Of a stretch of 64,000 nucleotides of DNA, positions 36,439-49,138 are shown one piece after another (positions within the stretch are counted from its first letter, which is position 1; the number at the start of each line of letters is the position of its first letter). Source of the stretch: Straminergon stramineum (Eukaryota; Streptophyta; Bryopsida; Hypnales; Calliergonaceae). The translations under genes and the position numbers were made by a program. Location: assembly GCA_963920665.1 (NCBI GenBank), contig OY987267.1:744001-808000 (forward strand), given 5' to 3'. The notes beneath the pieces are model-generated. The model did not search any database, was not told the DNA's origin, and saw nothing but the letters and a program-made list of their open reading frames with translations.

Positions 36439-39400
36439 ATGGGGAGGAATCAGAGAGCTCACATTGGGCAAGCTTTACGAGCTCTTCACACTCGCAATGG
36501 CACCATTTCATGTGTGGATAGGGTTCAAACCCTCTCTCAATTCGCACATCGAGTGGCAGCTACTGCTGCGGGGCTTTCTAGTGATGGAGGTCTTCAGCCC
36601 GGTGATCGCGTAGCAGTTGCCGCGCTCAACAGGTACGCCTTCCGGATTTCCCAGCGATGATCCTTATGCCTTCTGCACGCTTCTGTTGTCTTGGGAAGAT
36701 CTGTAAATAATTAATTATGAATGTCGTCACCTTACGTCTTAGGGGGAGTGTTCTAGGCATCTGACAATCTCGGCTGTGACTTGGAGATTTGAATCGGACT
36801 TGTAGTGTATCCCCGCTATAGTTTGTTGCTATTGGACATCTGATGACCTCCTTTTAGTTTCTAAGCGTCTACTGCAAGAATTCATTGCAAAATTCGATGC
36901 TGGCTGAGATTCTATTTCAATTTTGTCGTAGTTTGATTTCAACAGAGCTCCATCATTTATTAAATTTAAGCAAATAATAAACTTAATTCAGAGATCGTCG
37001 CTATGGTGGAGGCTCTCGCATTGTAGCGGATTGCAGATTCCGAGAAGTTTGTAATATCATTTTTGAACATTCTCGCGCCCGCATTTCGTAAAAGGTCAAG
37101 ATCTCTGTGTTACATCACTTCGATGTCGCGTCGCTTCTGTTCAGACATTAGACTCTTTTCAGCTACTATGACGTTCTCTAGGCTAAGGCAAGACTCATCA
37201 AAGATTCGTTTTGCAGTGAACGGTACTTGGAGTGGCTGTTTGCTGTGCCATGCGCCGGCGGAATCGTTGCCCCGCTTAACTATAGATGGGTATGTATGAC
37301 AATGCAGACCCTAAGTTTGTGATTCAGAGTTCTCTACCTTTTGATGATCTGCCAAATGTTTCTGATGGTTCTTGCATTTTCAGCAGGGGTGTGCAGTTTA
37401 TTATTGATAACTACAGTTCTCGCAGTGCTTTGCTGAGGACTTATTTTACACATATTCGTAGAATTTTGTTTTAGTATGAAAATGCTGTGGCTGAGGTGAC
37501 GGGATATCCAACATCTGCAGTTTTTAATGAAGCTTCGCTTGAATTAATTACTCGTTGCACTTATAAATCAATGAGCATTTTCTCATCGTGAATGCAGAGT
37601 ATGGAAGAGGCTACTGAGGCAGTTGAGCAGATTGGGGCCACGATATTGGTGCTGGATCAGACCTGTTTTCAGCAGTGGCCTGATCTTCACACCAGGTGCC
37701 AGTCGCTTCGTTTGCAGATTCTTCTTGGTCCAGGATTGAACTGTCCTTCCTGTGAGTAATGGTCTACCCTGTAAGTAAGCTTGATGTGCTAATCATTTGA
37801 TCAGGAGATATGAAGGCTTTTGCTACGTGGCTAATGGAAAGATCCTTTCTGGCGTACAGAATGTCCCTAGGATTATTCAGTCAGAAATTACCCTGGACCA
37901 TTAGAGCACCGTATTTCTTATGCAAAAATCGAACTCCTGTTGATAGATTCCCAATAATATTTGGAAAATCAGCAGCTGTGCTTCTTTTGAAGAGGGGAGT
38001 TACATTTTCTGATGTCAGAGTGTTGTGCTTGTTTGAGTTGTCTTCTCCCCAATCATCAGTAGTCAATCACGTCATCAAATCTGTGACTTGCTTGTGCAGC
38101 TTCAATAGGCAAAACGATGAGGTGTTTAAAAGGGTCTGCAAGAGTTAGATTTCGGGATGACCTGATGCTAGTGACGGCAACTTTCCTGATGTGCCTTTTC
38201 CAGTCCCCTGACAATAAAAAATATGACTTCGTTTAATCTGCATTGTTCCTAGCGATGAGTTATCAAATTTAGTTGTGCCAAGACTCTGATCTTGATGAGT
38301 ATGTGCAGCTTTTGTTGAGGCGGAAGACGTGCGGACGTGGGCCCGTCCAAGCCTGGAATTTGACCTAAAATGGGCGCCAGATTCCACTGCCCTTATTTGT
38401 TTCACGTCAGGTACATATTGATGCCTCATGAGTATTTTTTCTCCCCTGTATATACTCCACCAAGAACCCTTAAAATTTTGTGCTCGTTTGCTTTCTTGGA
38501 GTTTTTATTTCATTAAAACTGATGTCAGTTCGGACATTATGCTATCTCCTAAAATTGTAATTAGAATGCATGTGCTAAATATTGATGTGATTACTTTTTT
38601 GAACTGTGTCGTCTCTAACTAAATTTACTTATTTTCCAGACATTCAAGTGTCTGGTTGTTATTTTTAAGAAGCCGCTTTTGAACTTAATGTCTGGTGGCC
38701 GCGTAGGCGTGTCACTCATGACTTAGGCAGAAGACATTGGCACAAAAGATTGGCTCTCATTGGACCCCTTGTGTCATCACAGTAGATGTGTTTCACAACT
38801 GAGGTGTCATACATATTTTAACTTCGGTCGTTCGCCTGTTCTTCTCAGGAACCACAGGAAGGCCTAAAGGAGTGGTGATTAGTCATAATGCGCTTGTGGT
38901 GCAGTCACTAGCAAAAATAGCTGTGATTGGCTACAATTCCTCTGATGTAGGATGATCTCTCCCTGTACACATCCTCTAGTTCTGAAATTTTGTTGGCATG
39001 CACTGAAATTTTTATTTAGGCGGATTCTATCGCTTCGGTCGCTAATCTGATATTCTTGGAAGTAGGTTATCTGGTCGAGAATTCCCCGAATATGTGATTG
39101 GCAGATCTTTGCAGACTACCTTGTTGAACCACTTGTTGTGTTGTAGGTTTATCTGCATATATCACCACTCTGCCATGTAGGAGGGATTTCGTCAGCCTTG
39201 GCGAATATTATGGCAGGAGCCTCCCATGTTATTTTGCCCAGGTTCCATGCTGTGGCAGTATTCGATGCCATCCAAGACCATCATGTTACCTCCATGATCA
39301 TTGTTCCAACTATGCTTGCAGACTTGGTAGCAGCTTCTGCATCTACAAAGGGGTATTTCCTCATTGCGCTGAATCGTGATAGGTTTTGAAGGGTTGTTGT

Positions 39401-41767
39401 TCGCAGCGACAGAGACGGTCTTTAGTTACTTTGGATTAGTTAATGGCCTGCGTTTGTCAGACATAGCACATTATGAGATTCTTTTTGAGTCACCTAACGT
39501 TTCTCTTTCTCCGGCGGATTCACTTCGGTTCATGATGGTTATAGTGTTTGAATTCACGCAAGAATCAATAGGAAAACCTTGTGCAACAAGAAATTGATTG
39601 TGAAAAGTGGTTCAGAGTATCGGGGAGTCAGCATTCATTTTCAAGCGTACGGATATTGTTAAATGGAGCTGGGGGAATTCCTGCACAGCTCTTGGATTCA
39701 ACCAGAGTTCTCTTTCCAAATGCAGAAATTTTTTCAGCATATGGTAAGCGTCCCAGTACCAACAATCGATGAGGTTTGTTTTCAGCATATGATATCGCCG
39801 CAGGCTGTTCTTACCGCCTGATTGTTTGGTTTGTACATCTGTGGTGACGTCTTTTATTTTTATTTTATTTTACTTGTCAATATTATTGTTGTATGTTCTT
39901 TTAGTTCGGATAGCCTGTTTTGACAAGGAATTATTTCATGAATTGAGCCGGAATGGATTGGATTCAGTGATTAATTGACCTCCGAGTGAGGATTGTAAGA
40001 CGCTGGAGTTATACAGCTCTTGAGTGAATTAATGTGGTTCGCCATTTCTATTTGAAGAGAGCCGAAGAGCATGTAGTTTTGACGCTTTGAATCATGATGC
40101 TAAATCTTTAACTGAGGACCATGTTTTCAGGTTTTCCTCCGTCCTAATAAGTTACTTCTTGCCTCGTTTTGCTGAATAGGAATGACTGAAGCTTGTTCAA
40201 GTATGTCTTTCATACCAATAGATGAGCAAGATTCAACAGGCCAACTTGGTGGTGTCTGTGTTGGAAAGCCAGCCCCCCATGTTGAACTGAGAATTGGGCA
40301 GCCAGTCCCGGATCAGAAACAAGTAGATACTACAGAAATTTCCGTCGTAAGAAGTGAATTGTTTAGAGAGGGGCATGTGCTCACTCGAGGACCGCATGTT
40401 ATGGAGTACTACTGGGGGCTTCCGACGGAGACTGCAGCAGTCTTAAGCGCTGATGGGTGGTTAGACACTGGTGATGTCGGATGGATGGATGAAGCTGGGC
40501 GTCTTTGGCTTCTCGGGCGTTCCAAAGATGTTATCAAAAGTGGCGGTGAAAATGTTTTCGCTTCAGAGGTGATTATTATCTTTGTATTTCTTGCTTCTGT
40601 GAGGAATGTTACGCAATTTCAACTTCATGTCATGAACTGCCGTGATGAAAAAATCGCGAGTTTGCTCCCTGATCGGGCCATTTGAATGAATTACTATGTT
40701 ATCGTTCCCACTCAAAGGCCCGCCAGTTTTCGATCTGTTCTATTTGGATTGTTGAACTGATTAGTTCTCAGAGGAAAGCCTTGGTCAGCGTCCCGATGTT
40801 ATCTTTTTTAAATAACTGGAAAGTGACTTGTAACGAATAAGAAGTTGATTTTATTATGGTTTGCTTTTTGGCGGGTTTATAACACATGCCGCATCACCGC
40901 AACTTGACCATTACTACGTCAAAGTTGAGTTATGGTTTATTACAGGTGCTTTTTGCAAGCTCATTGATTCTCTCAAGTTGGTTGACACATGTTTGGTACT
41001 CTAGACTATCTCCTTTTTTCAACTTCGTTCTTTGACGTGAGCTAAATTTCGGCCTTATGAATGCAGGTAGAGAGTGTCTTGCTGAGGCATCCAGGAATAT
41101 CATCAGTGGCCGTTGTGGGTGTTCCTGATGAGAGGTTGACCGAAATGGTGGTTGCTTTTGTGCGACTCCGCGACAAGTGGGTTTGGGAAGACAAATATCA
41201 AGGGCAACTCAGCGTGACAGGAGCCTCAAATCAAATTCAGGTGGAAGATTACCTAGGCAACCGGGTCGTATCTCAGATTGAGTTGCGCATCCACTGCCAG
41301 CAACTTGGCCTTTCAAGGTTCAATTCTGATCCATCATTTCCCCTTTCTGCGTGGTTTTGTAATCTTGTGTTCTACACACGAGATTGTCCCTTCTCTATTC
41401 TATCCCTCTTTGATTAGGCAATCACTGACTTCCTGGTCTTAAATGTTAATTGAGTTACTCCTACGAGCTTCACAACGTGTGTATCATTCTTTTAGTTGGT
41501 CTTCTCGCTTCAAATCACCGATGTCCAGAGAAATACATTAAATTAGCGTCGACCACGTTTGTGGAAACTCATGACTTGTCCTTTTGCAGATACAAAGTAC
41601 CGAGACTTATTCTAGTGATCCAAGAAGCATTTCCAATGACCTCCACTGGCAAGATTAGAAAGGACTTGGTTCGCCATATGGCCCTGAGACGACTTGCTAA
41701 AAACAGTTCACATATGGAAGTTGGAGATCTCAAGCCTTCAGACAGAAATACTCGAAGCCGGTTGTAA
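36439..41767 (+). CDS. AAE14: 2-succinylbenzoate-CoA ligase (AAE14/MenE), 10 exons, 590 aa
   Basis: Activates o-succinylbenzoate to its CoA ester in phylloquinone (vitamin K1) synthesis. Exons: 36439-36632, 37217-37289, 37598-37751, 38309-38410, 38849-38946, 39147-39352, 39616-39743, 40180-40568, 41067-41317, 41590-41767. Every junction is GT-AG and the total is in frame. The motifs of the adenylate-forming family are present: CFTSGTTGRPKGVV (near 171-184, across exons 4-5), YGMTEACSS (near 318), LDTGDVGWMDEAGRLWLLGR (near 411) and MTSTGKIRKD with the catalytic lysine near 553. Similarity to Arabidopsis AAE14 runs from MGRNQRAHI to the end. The C-terminus is SRL, a canonical peroxisomal PTS1. 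Arabidopsis AAE14 is reported in both plastids and peroxisomes, so peroxisomal targeting is expected. Length is near the usual 560. Confidence 0.93.
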
Positions 41768-42540
41768 TTTTTTTATCGATCTCCCTCATCACACTTCTGC
41801 ATCCCCACGACGTATCCTCTCTACTCTGATCGAGCAGGTCACACTTGTTTGTTCAAATTTCCACAGTGCCACACCACCCTTGTTGGTACTTGCTCTAAGA
41901 TTTGAAGTCTTTGAATGCTATTCATGGAGAGAGTTTTCGTCAGTTATTCTAGGACCAATATGCTTTCTTACAATTTAATTTCTGGAGCTACTATTTTGAG
42001 CTTCGTTGGACATCTCACTAGTTTGTCACGAAAGTCTTTAGTTGGAAAGCATACATTTCCGTGCTTGTGAAAGACACTTGGAATGTGGTTGTAATACAAG
42101 GTTCCATCATCTGAACATTGTAATTGGAGGGTTAGGTGTGCTGCAGACTCCTTCCGCGCAGCATCGTGTATGAGAAAGGATTGGATTTCTCATATTGTCT
42201 AGTTCGTCCGTTCAAGTCCGGACACAGTTGCTTTCCGGAGCAATATGAATGTTCATCGATTAGTTAATAATGGCTACAAATGACCACTGCTTGCATTCCT
42301 AGTTCTTTCAGCATGGTGACAGAAGATGTGCCAACTTGTGTTGTAATTGAGCACGTACTTGGCTTCTGTGTTAAACGCCACCGACGTATCATATCACTAA
42401 CATGAAGCACAGTTTCAAAAGGGATTTTACAGACCGTCAAAAGTCAACACCTACTGGTGGTCACTGAGAAATAAATCTTGTATGGGAATCCTTTCTACGT
42501 ATGACTTCGTAGGATTGTAAAGGAATGTGGTGATGACGCA
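41768..42540. other. AAE14 3' flank
   Basis: Presumed 3' UTR and spacer to the tRNA gene. No further feature seen. Confidence 0.5.
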
Positions 42541-42612
42541 GCCTCCATGGCTTAGTGGTAGAGCGTTCCCTTCGTAAGGGAAAGGCCGTGAGTTCGATCC
42601 TCACTGGGGGCA
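42541..42612 (+). tRNA. tRNA-Thr (anticodon CGT)
   Basis: A cloverleaf is visible. Acceptor arms are GCCTCCA and TGGGGGC with discriminator A. The D arm is GCTT-AGTGGTA-GAGC. The anticodon arm is TTCCC-TTCGTAA-GGGAA with anticodon CGT. The T arm is GTGAG-TTCGATC-CTCAC. Internal A and B boxes fit the consensus. There is no intron and no encoded CCA. A T-rich stretch follows, as expected for RNA polymerase III termination. Confidence 0.93.
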
Positions 42613-44889
42613 TTTATTTTTACTAATTTCCGGAATTTCACGTCATGAACTGTGGTGACCCTAACTGCGCAATCTTATTCTGCTAGCCGTGAATTTTCAT
42701 TTGGCTAAAATTAACATGGCACAACTTGATCCAGTGAGACCCCCAGCTAACTTATAATAAAACCACCCATTACCAACCACTGAAGCATTCTATGCATGAA
42801 GGCAATGTAAATTTTCTACCTTGTAGAAAGATAGAAATCATGTGGATTGCAAATTTTTAGGTAATTTTCTGCTTTGAATTGAAATTACTACGAATTCTAG
42901 TAGTCAAAAGTTGATATGGACCCATTCCTCACACATAGTCTTCTATTATTGTTCATTCAAAGATCACTTTGACTATCATAACCGCAAGCATATGTGTCAT
43001 GACATTGATGGTTATAAGATGGTCAGAAACCAAGACTTGATGGTTATAAACCAGTCACTTCTCTATTGAATTTCCAAGTAACTATAGATTAGCCATCAAG
43101 CTTTGTTGGTAATGGGTAGTTCTACCATAGTCTTCCATCCTCCCAAAGTACATCCACATGATTTTGTTTGTGTTGTCCAATAAGGCTTTAGACTTGCCAA
43201 ACAAAGGAGGAGGAATTTTGAACTACCCAAAGGCAACCCCCAAAACTTCTCCATCTTGTCCAATGAGTTGGCTACATTGGTTGGTGACTTAGCAAGTTGA
43301 AGAAGTGGACAAACCTTAGGTTTGAACTCTTCATTGGACAAACATGCTATTCAACCAATGACCTTTGATATTATTTTTTCTTTTCACTTTTCTCAACTAG
43401 GCCTTAGACTTGATGTTTTTGCCTTTGTCTGGTAATCACATAAGTTCATATATTCATCCATTATTATTTTTCTAGCCTCCTCAGGGCTCAGGTAGTAGAG
43501 TTAGGTTGGATTTCGGCTCATTGAAGGCTCCATTCATTTTCAACATGCAAAGATTTGAAAAAAGGTGGTAGACCAAATCTCCATCACAATTTTATGGATA
43601 TTGTGTCCAATTAAGAAATACTAGATATAGGCAACTTTGTTTTTTGTTCTAAATAACATTATATGGTGAAAACAAAGAGGACAAAGATGTTGAGGTGGTA
43701 AAAGGGCATTTGCTAAAGAACAGTAGGGACAAACAATGAGGATAAAGCAACTACAAATATAAGTATATGCTTCCAAGTTGCCTTGCTTACCTCCCCAAAA
43801 ACTGATGAACAGTCATTCTTTCCAATGTAATTGTTGCTTGTACAAACACCCAACTTACAAGGCTCATGAGTCTTGAAAATTGCCTAAACTTCATAAAGCC
43901 ACCCATGGAGATATATAAGAGGTGTGCCTCTAATATAGCTCACCTTCAATATAGTCTACTAATTCTCTAATTCAACAACTACAACAACTCACTTAGTCTA
44001 CTTGAAGAAGACACCAAATAAGAAGTTATGGCTCATGTCTATATCATTGATTAATCACCAACTTGAAAAAATTTGTTCTTTGAAAATACAAATTCAATTC
44101 ATGAAACTTCGTCTCCAACACATTCTTGTCAACCTTCTATTTTTTGACCACACTACGTATACATGATGAAGAGAATCCATTAGGAAGAACTAAATTAAAA
44201 ATTGTCTAAGTTTTTTTTAGTAAAACAATCAACATTTTTGTAATGATTTTACCACCTTTAGACATGGCATGTTCAATGAAACTCTTGGAACACTTTGCTA
44301 ATTAATCTCCATCATCTTTTCAATCCATTATTGCCCCCAGGCTTTGATATTGTAATAATAAAATTGATCATATTCTAACCAAACAATCTTAGCATTTGGT
44401 TGTCACTCCAAAACACAGCCATCCAACCATCATTACAGGATGGAGGATGCTAGGCCCGATCTAATTAGGACTTGTAGGTACTTTGCAAGCATCTATGCAT
44501 TATTCACGGATTCTTTCTCTCAAGACAAATTAAAATGAAGGGTGTTATTTTTGGGGTAAATTTTTTAACCTACTTTGCATTAGTTATGATAGCAAATAGT
44601 AGCATACTATTCAAGACAATAGTGCATTATTCATAGACTATTAGCTACCTAACTTTGGAGTCATTTTTGAGATCTCATCTTCACACCTAGGTTGCTCTAA
44701 CACATTTAAGCCTTTAAAAACACTCGTGCTTCACTCCTCACTTTTGAAATTTCTACTTCGCCCTTGACTCGCATACACATCAAAATTGTTGTAGTTCATT
44801 AGGTGGAGATTTTCAATGTGGTATTAGTACAATTGAAGTTTATTCTTCCCTTCATGAAGCATTGACTCCATATATGGGATTCATCTTAA
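42613..44889. other. Intergenic, nothing recognised
   Basis: AT-rich. The 81-codon minus frame at 43096-43341 has no recognisable motif. It may be decayed transposon sequence. Confidence 0.45.
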
Positions 44890-45630
44890 CCCCTCACCAC
44901 CCAAGGGGACCAGAACTGTCCAATGCTAATTTGTCAAACACTCTCCATGCGGAGCACAAGGAGGAAATTGTAGCGCCCAGTTACTGCGACATTTTAGGAT
45001 TCTGTCTGGGACACATTGGTGCCATTTCAGAGTTTTTGGTGTGTACAATTTGAGTTTTAGCGTTTTGATTCAGATAATGGCTAAAATCGGACATGGTGGT
45101 TTCCCAAAAGTGACAGGTGTTTTCCGGTCATGGGCCATTAGCTTTGGATGTTGTCGCAATGAGGGTTGTACAGTATTCTACTTAGTACTCCACTTCCACA
45201 GTTGCTATTGCTGCATCTGGTCACCATAGTGTCTCTGCACCTATCTTCGCCTTCATGAAATTTGTCTGACGATCACGTTCGTGAATCTTTTGTTCTGCAA
45301 TTTTGAAAAGTTATCCATCTATTGTTTATCGTGACATACACCAATTTCGGAGTTCTGAGAATAAGTACTCCACTTGCTAGAATTGCCGAATCACTTGTCA
45401 TTGTCAAAAAAAGATGGGTTTTTTTTTCTTGGGAAATCAGACCCTAATGCCACAAAATCTAACCTTTGGCTTTTGGATCAGGAAGCTGCGGAGTCCCTGG
45501 AAGCAAGGGTAATTTCAATATATGCAGTCAATTTCTTGCAATTCCACCCCTATCTCCTGCACTTGCATGTTTTCAGCGCACCATTTGAAAAGCACACATG
45601 ACAATGCATCTGAGTGTGGGTGGTGAGGGG
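44890..45630. mobile_element. TTAA-flanked element, 741 bp, perfect terminal repeats
   Basis: TTAA lies at 44886-44889 and 45631-45634. The ends CCCCTCACCACCC are perfect inverted repeats. There is no transposase. The terminal sequence differs from copies A-H after CCCCT, so this is a second subfamily with the same target-site habit. Confidence 0.75.
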
Positions 45631-45719
45631 TTAAGTACAATTTCCATTTGATTATCCTTGCCTTGCTTGCCATTAGCCCATGTAGACTTCACTTGCTCTC
45701 TAGACTCTCCATTATTAAT

Positions 45720-45945
45720 CACTATAAGAAACCCACATTTTAGCCTTTCAAGTGATTAAGCTTAATTTCTTGGAACAAATTTTAGATGATGTTCAATGCA
45801 ACAAACCTATGTTTTTATGTCAACATTGATGTTACATTGGCATTTTATTTGACATAAAAACATAGGTTTGTTGCATTGAACATCATCTAAAATTTGTTCC
45901 AAGAAATTAAAGGCTTGTCACCTAAAATGTGGGTTTCTTACAATG
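45720..45945. mobile_element. CACTA-type MITE, 226 bp hairpin
   Basis: CACTATAAGAAACCCACATTTTAG is complementary to the right end (CTAAAATGTGGGTTTCTTACAATG), with two differences. AAT is duplicated at 45717-45719 and 45946-45948. The stem continues through TTAATTTCTTGGAACAAATT and CCTATGTTTTTATGTCAA to a loop of about 26 bp. Non-coding. Confidence 0.88.
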
Positions 45946-46553
45946 AATGAACAACCGGGCGGAGCTTCTACTCTTGAAGAGCTTGCATCCATAACTAAGT
46001 AAGATCTGACATCTTCATACCGTCCCCTATAAGTTGTTGTTTTTGTATTTTTTCAGTAGCTTCTTTTTCATGTTTACCTCTAATCAATGGTTGGATTTGC
46101 AATTGGGAATGACTACATAATGTATTATATTCACACATGATGGGGCAATTCTCTCTTGGTCTAAGGTGACTACTAGACCTACCATGAGTATCCAAAAGAC
46201 TTGACATCAAGTTGAGAGGAGGCCCTAGTCATACTTGCCATGTTTCTAAGTGGATGTCTTGGTTCTAGATTTGTATATGAACTATGGATAGATAAAGGTG
46301 GGAGAAATGAGTCCAGGTTCTTAAAGAAGAATGGGAGATGGTTGGAGAGTGGATGGGTGCAATTTGATGGAAAAATAGAGCTTGAGAAAAGAATAGTGGA
46401 CAAATGTTATTAAAGACAATTTGCCCAACATTGAAGAAGTGCATCCCAAACAAAGACACCTCTTCTAAGGGAGGTAAGTGACTGAACTTGTTTTCTTGTT
46501 TTTTTGACCTCCTCTCCATGGCAATGTGTTGTTCATTCTTACATCTTAGAAGA

Positions 46554-46770
46554 CACTATAAGAAACTTGTGTTTTGGGTGATGTGCCTTGATTTTTTCGA
46601 GCAAATTTTTTGGGATGCCCAATTCAACAAGCCCATGTTCTTATGTCAAGAAAAACATCATGTTGATGTTTTTCTTGACATAAGAACATGGGCTTGTTGA
46701 ATTGGGCATCCCAAAAAATTTGCTCGAAAAAATCAAGGCACATCACCCAAAACACAAGTTTCTTATAGTG
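46554..46770. mobile_element. CACTA-type MITE, perfect 217 bp palindrome
   Basis: The left arm 46554-46660 starts CACTATAAGAAACTTGTG and pairs base for base with 46664-46770, leaving a three-base centre. AGA is duplicated at 46551-46553 and 46771-46773. I found no mismatch in the 107 bp arms, which suggests a very recent insertion or active correction of the arms. It lies just downstream of a decayed transposase of a different superfamily. RNA from it would form a long perfect duplex. Confidence 0.9.
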
Positions 46771-46849
46771 AGAATAATGCCATATGAAGGTGCACAATAG
46801 GCCCTTAGAGCAATAGGATTATTCTTTCTTATAGATCATTAGTTGATCT

Positions 46850-48510
46850 CTAATTGACCTTACATTCTTGGTTGGCCAACTTACAATCCTTGGCTACCTT
46901 AGGAAAATTTGTTTCTTCTTATCTGAGTCCTTTTGCTTTAAGCTTTTCCTTAGATTCACCTTTGGCTTCCTTCTCTTACTTAGTTTCTTTTCTCTCTCTT
47001 GCAACTTCCTCTTTTCTAGTGGCCATGTCTTCAAGTTCCTTGATGTACTCTTCTTTTGTCATGATTATAGATTTGTCAAAGGCAATGTGGAGAGTTCTTG
47101 TGGTTTAGTATCTTTGAAGCAATCTAACCTTTGAAAGTTCTAGGAATCTACTTATGGGAGGGGCATTATCTTTTGTTATTTCTATGTTCTCTTCTTGTTG
47201 AATTTCACCTCCTTTGTATTGGTGACTAGCTCCTATGTTTTGTTTTCTAACATCTCCTTGACTATCTCTTTCTAAGTCTACATAGAAATGATGGCAATTG
47301 GAGACATCTTCTAGCATTTAAAAAAAAATCTCCTCATTGACCCATGGTGGAAGTTTATTTTCTTTTTCATTTGATTGTTACTTATCTTGTGGTTCTTGTT
47401 CATAGATCTCACTTAGTTGCATTTTCCCCACCATTGAAAAAAGTAACATATAATGGAACTTGTAGTATATTTAATGTGTGTAAAGGGAGCCAATGACCTT
47501 ATTTAGGCTACTTAGATTGACTATGTGGATAGTTTTGATAGTCATATGGGAGATGTGTTCATCTAGAATAAGTAGGTGACAACTTGTACGAGAAATGTTG
47601 TAACATTGTGAAATTGATTCTATAAAGTAATGTATCCAAGATTAAAAAATATAGTGTATTATGCAAGCTTTATCTTGCATTGCCATGTATGGCCCCCCTT
47701 CTCTCTTGTTTTTTTTAAAGAAATTTCTATATATATCAACTTCTCCTTTTGAAGATGTAAAATTTTACAATATTCTCTCTTGCTACATTTATGCATGCTA
47801 ACATTGAAAGCCACTTTCTTTGATCTAGAATGATTGTATGCACTATTCTAGATCCTCTTTTTGCTATCACATACCCTCCACCATCTTTTCCAACTTGAGC
47901 TCCACATTCATCATAGTTCCAAATGTAGTGAGGTGGATAGTTATATTGTTGATAAAGTTGAAGTAGATTGTTGTAGAATATTTAAAGCTACATTCTCAAG
48001 ACACAAATGCCTCGCTCTTTTTTATTCTAATCTTTGGATTTTTCTCATGGCTATTTCTAGATGACATTTGTTAAAGCATTTCACCATTTAGGACCCATGA
48101 TGCCATCTCTAAACGATGTCACTCTAGTTTGTATTATCATGGCTACTTTAATTCTTCATTGTCACATGCTTAATAGGAATCCTCGATCTTGCATTTTGAA
48201 GAGGTCTTTGACAAGTTCTTTTTCTTCTTCATTTATTGAAATCCCCCTCTTCCCTCGCCTCTGACTTATTCTCACATTTGTAGTACCATATATATATGTC
48301 CCTCAAAGTTGTTGTGGAAATGTTAGCATTTCTAGTAGTAGTTTTCATGACGATCGCATCATCTACTCCCTTAGTGCCCATTTCAAAGCTTGAGTAGATC
48401 AATTTCAGATTTTTTTTGCTTTCTATGGATTTTTTGGGGTGTTTAATTCTGCAATATCTAATTGACGTGGCAACAATGGCTAAAGTGCCATTAAGCACTT
48501 GAAATATTGC
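46850..48510 (-). pseudogene. Decayed pogo/Jerky-like DDE transposase
   Basis: Read on the minus strand with several stops and frame shifts, pieces follow the order of a CENP-B/pogo-type transposase. At about 48500-48240 there is a helix-turn-helix-like segment (STTTLRD...). At about 48235-48180 a CENP-B-type HTH reads INEEEKELVKDLFKMQDRG. Near 48085 comes FRDGIMGPKW. At about 47920-47830 there is HYIWNYDECGAQ with the first catalytic aspartate, then GYVIAKRGSRIVHTI. At about 47690-47540 come AMQDKACIIHYIF and HLLILDEHISH with the second aspartate. At about 47320-46850 there is a charged coiled-coil-like tail (EEYIKELEDMATRKEEVAR). It is clearly non-functional. Identification is from motif order only, so limits are approximate. 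Confidence 0.65.
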
Positions 48511-49138
48511 CCATGCTCCTATAACATTTTCAACGTGTACCTTTGGGCCTAATGAAAGGGGAATTTCCTATAGATAGTATGACCTTCCTCTCCAAATTTG
48601 TCTTTGCCATTGTGGCAATATGTGCCAAATTCCGCATTGCCTGCTTTAATTGCAAGTTTGTTAATCTCCACCTCTTCTTGCTAGTTGCCTTAGGACTATG
48701 TTGGACTACTACTTCTTTGTGCTTTTGTCGTTTGTTAAGATTTAGTCTATGATGAGTACACTAGTACCATACACTCACCTTCATTTGACCTTCCACGTTT
48801 TTATTGTCCTTTGTTTGTTTTACAAAAGCTCCATTTGCCTTGCTACCATTGCCAATTGTCATGAGTTTGGTCAACATATCCATTGATGGCAAAGTCTAGC
48901 AGTGCATTGTACTCCTTGGATTGCTACCACCCACTTGTGTATTATCCCTATAGCATTGGAAATTGGCCCTCCCCCTTGCTTTCTTGAGTTCCAAAGGCAT
49001 AGAAGTCTTTTCCACTGCTCGAATCCATTGGCCATAACACCAATATATTGATGAAGAAGTTGATGCCCACGTAAACGCCATAGTAGGTGATCATGCAACT
49101 CTTGATCTTCCTCTATGCATTCCATTCTCTCCCTATTA
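48511..49138. other. Intergenic, perhaps upstream remnant of the transposon
   Basis: Minus-strand frames at 48871-49125 look weakly protein-like but match nothing I know. They may be part of the decayed transposon. Confidence 0.3.

Noticed and set aside
45720..46770. MicroRNA precursors for the two long hairpins
   Set aside because: Target duplications and CACTA ends show they are transposable elements. Nothing in the sequence alone supports a discrete mature miRNA.
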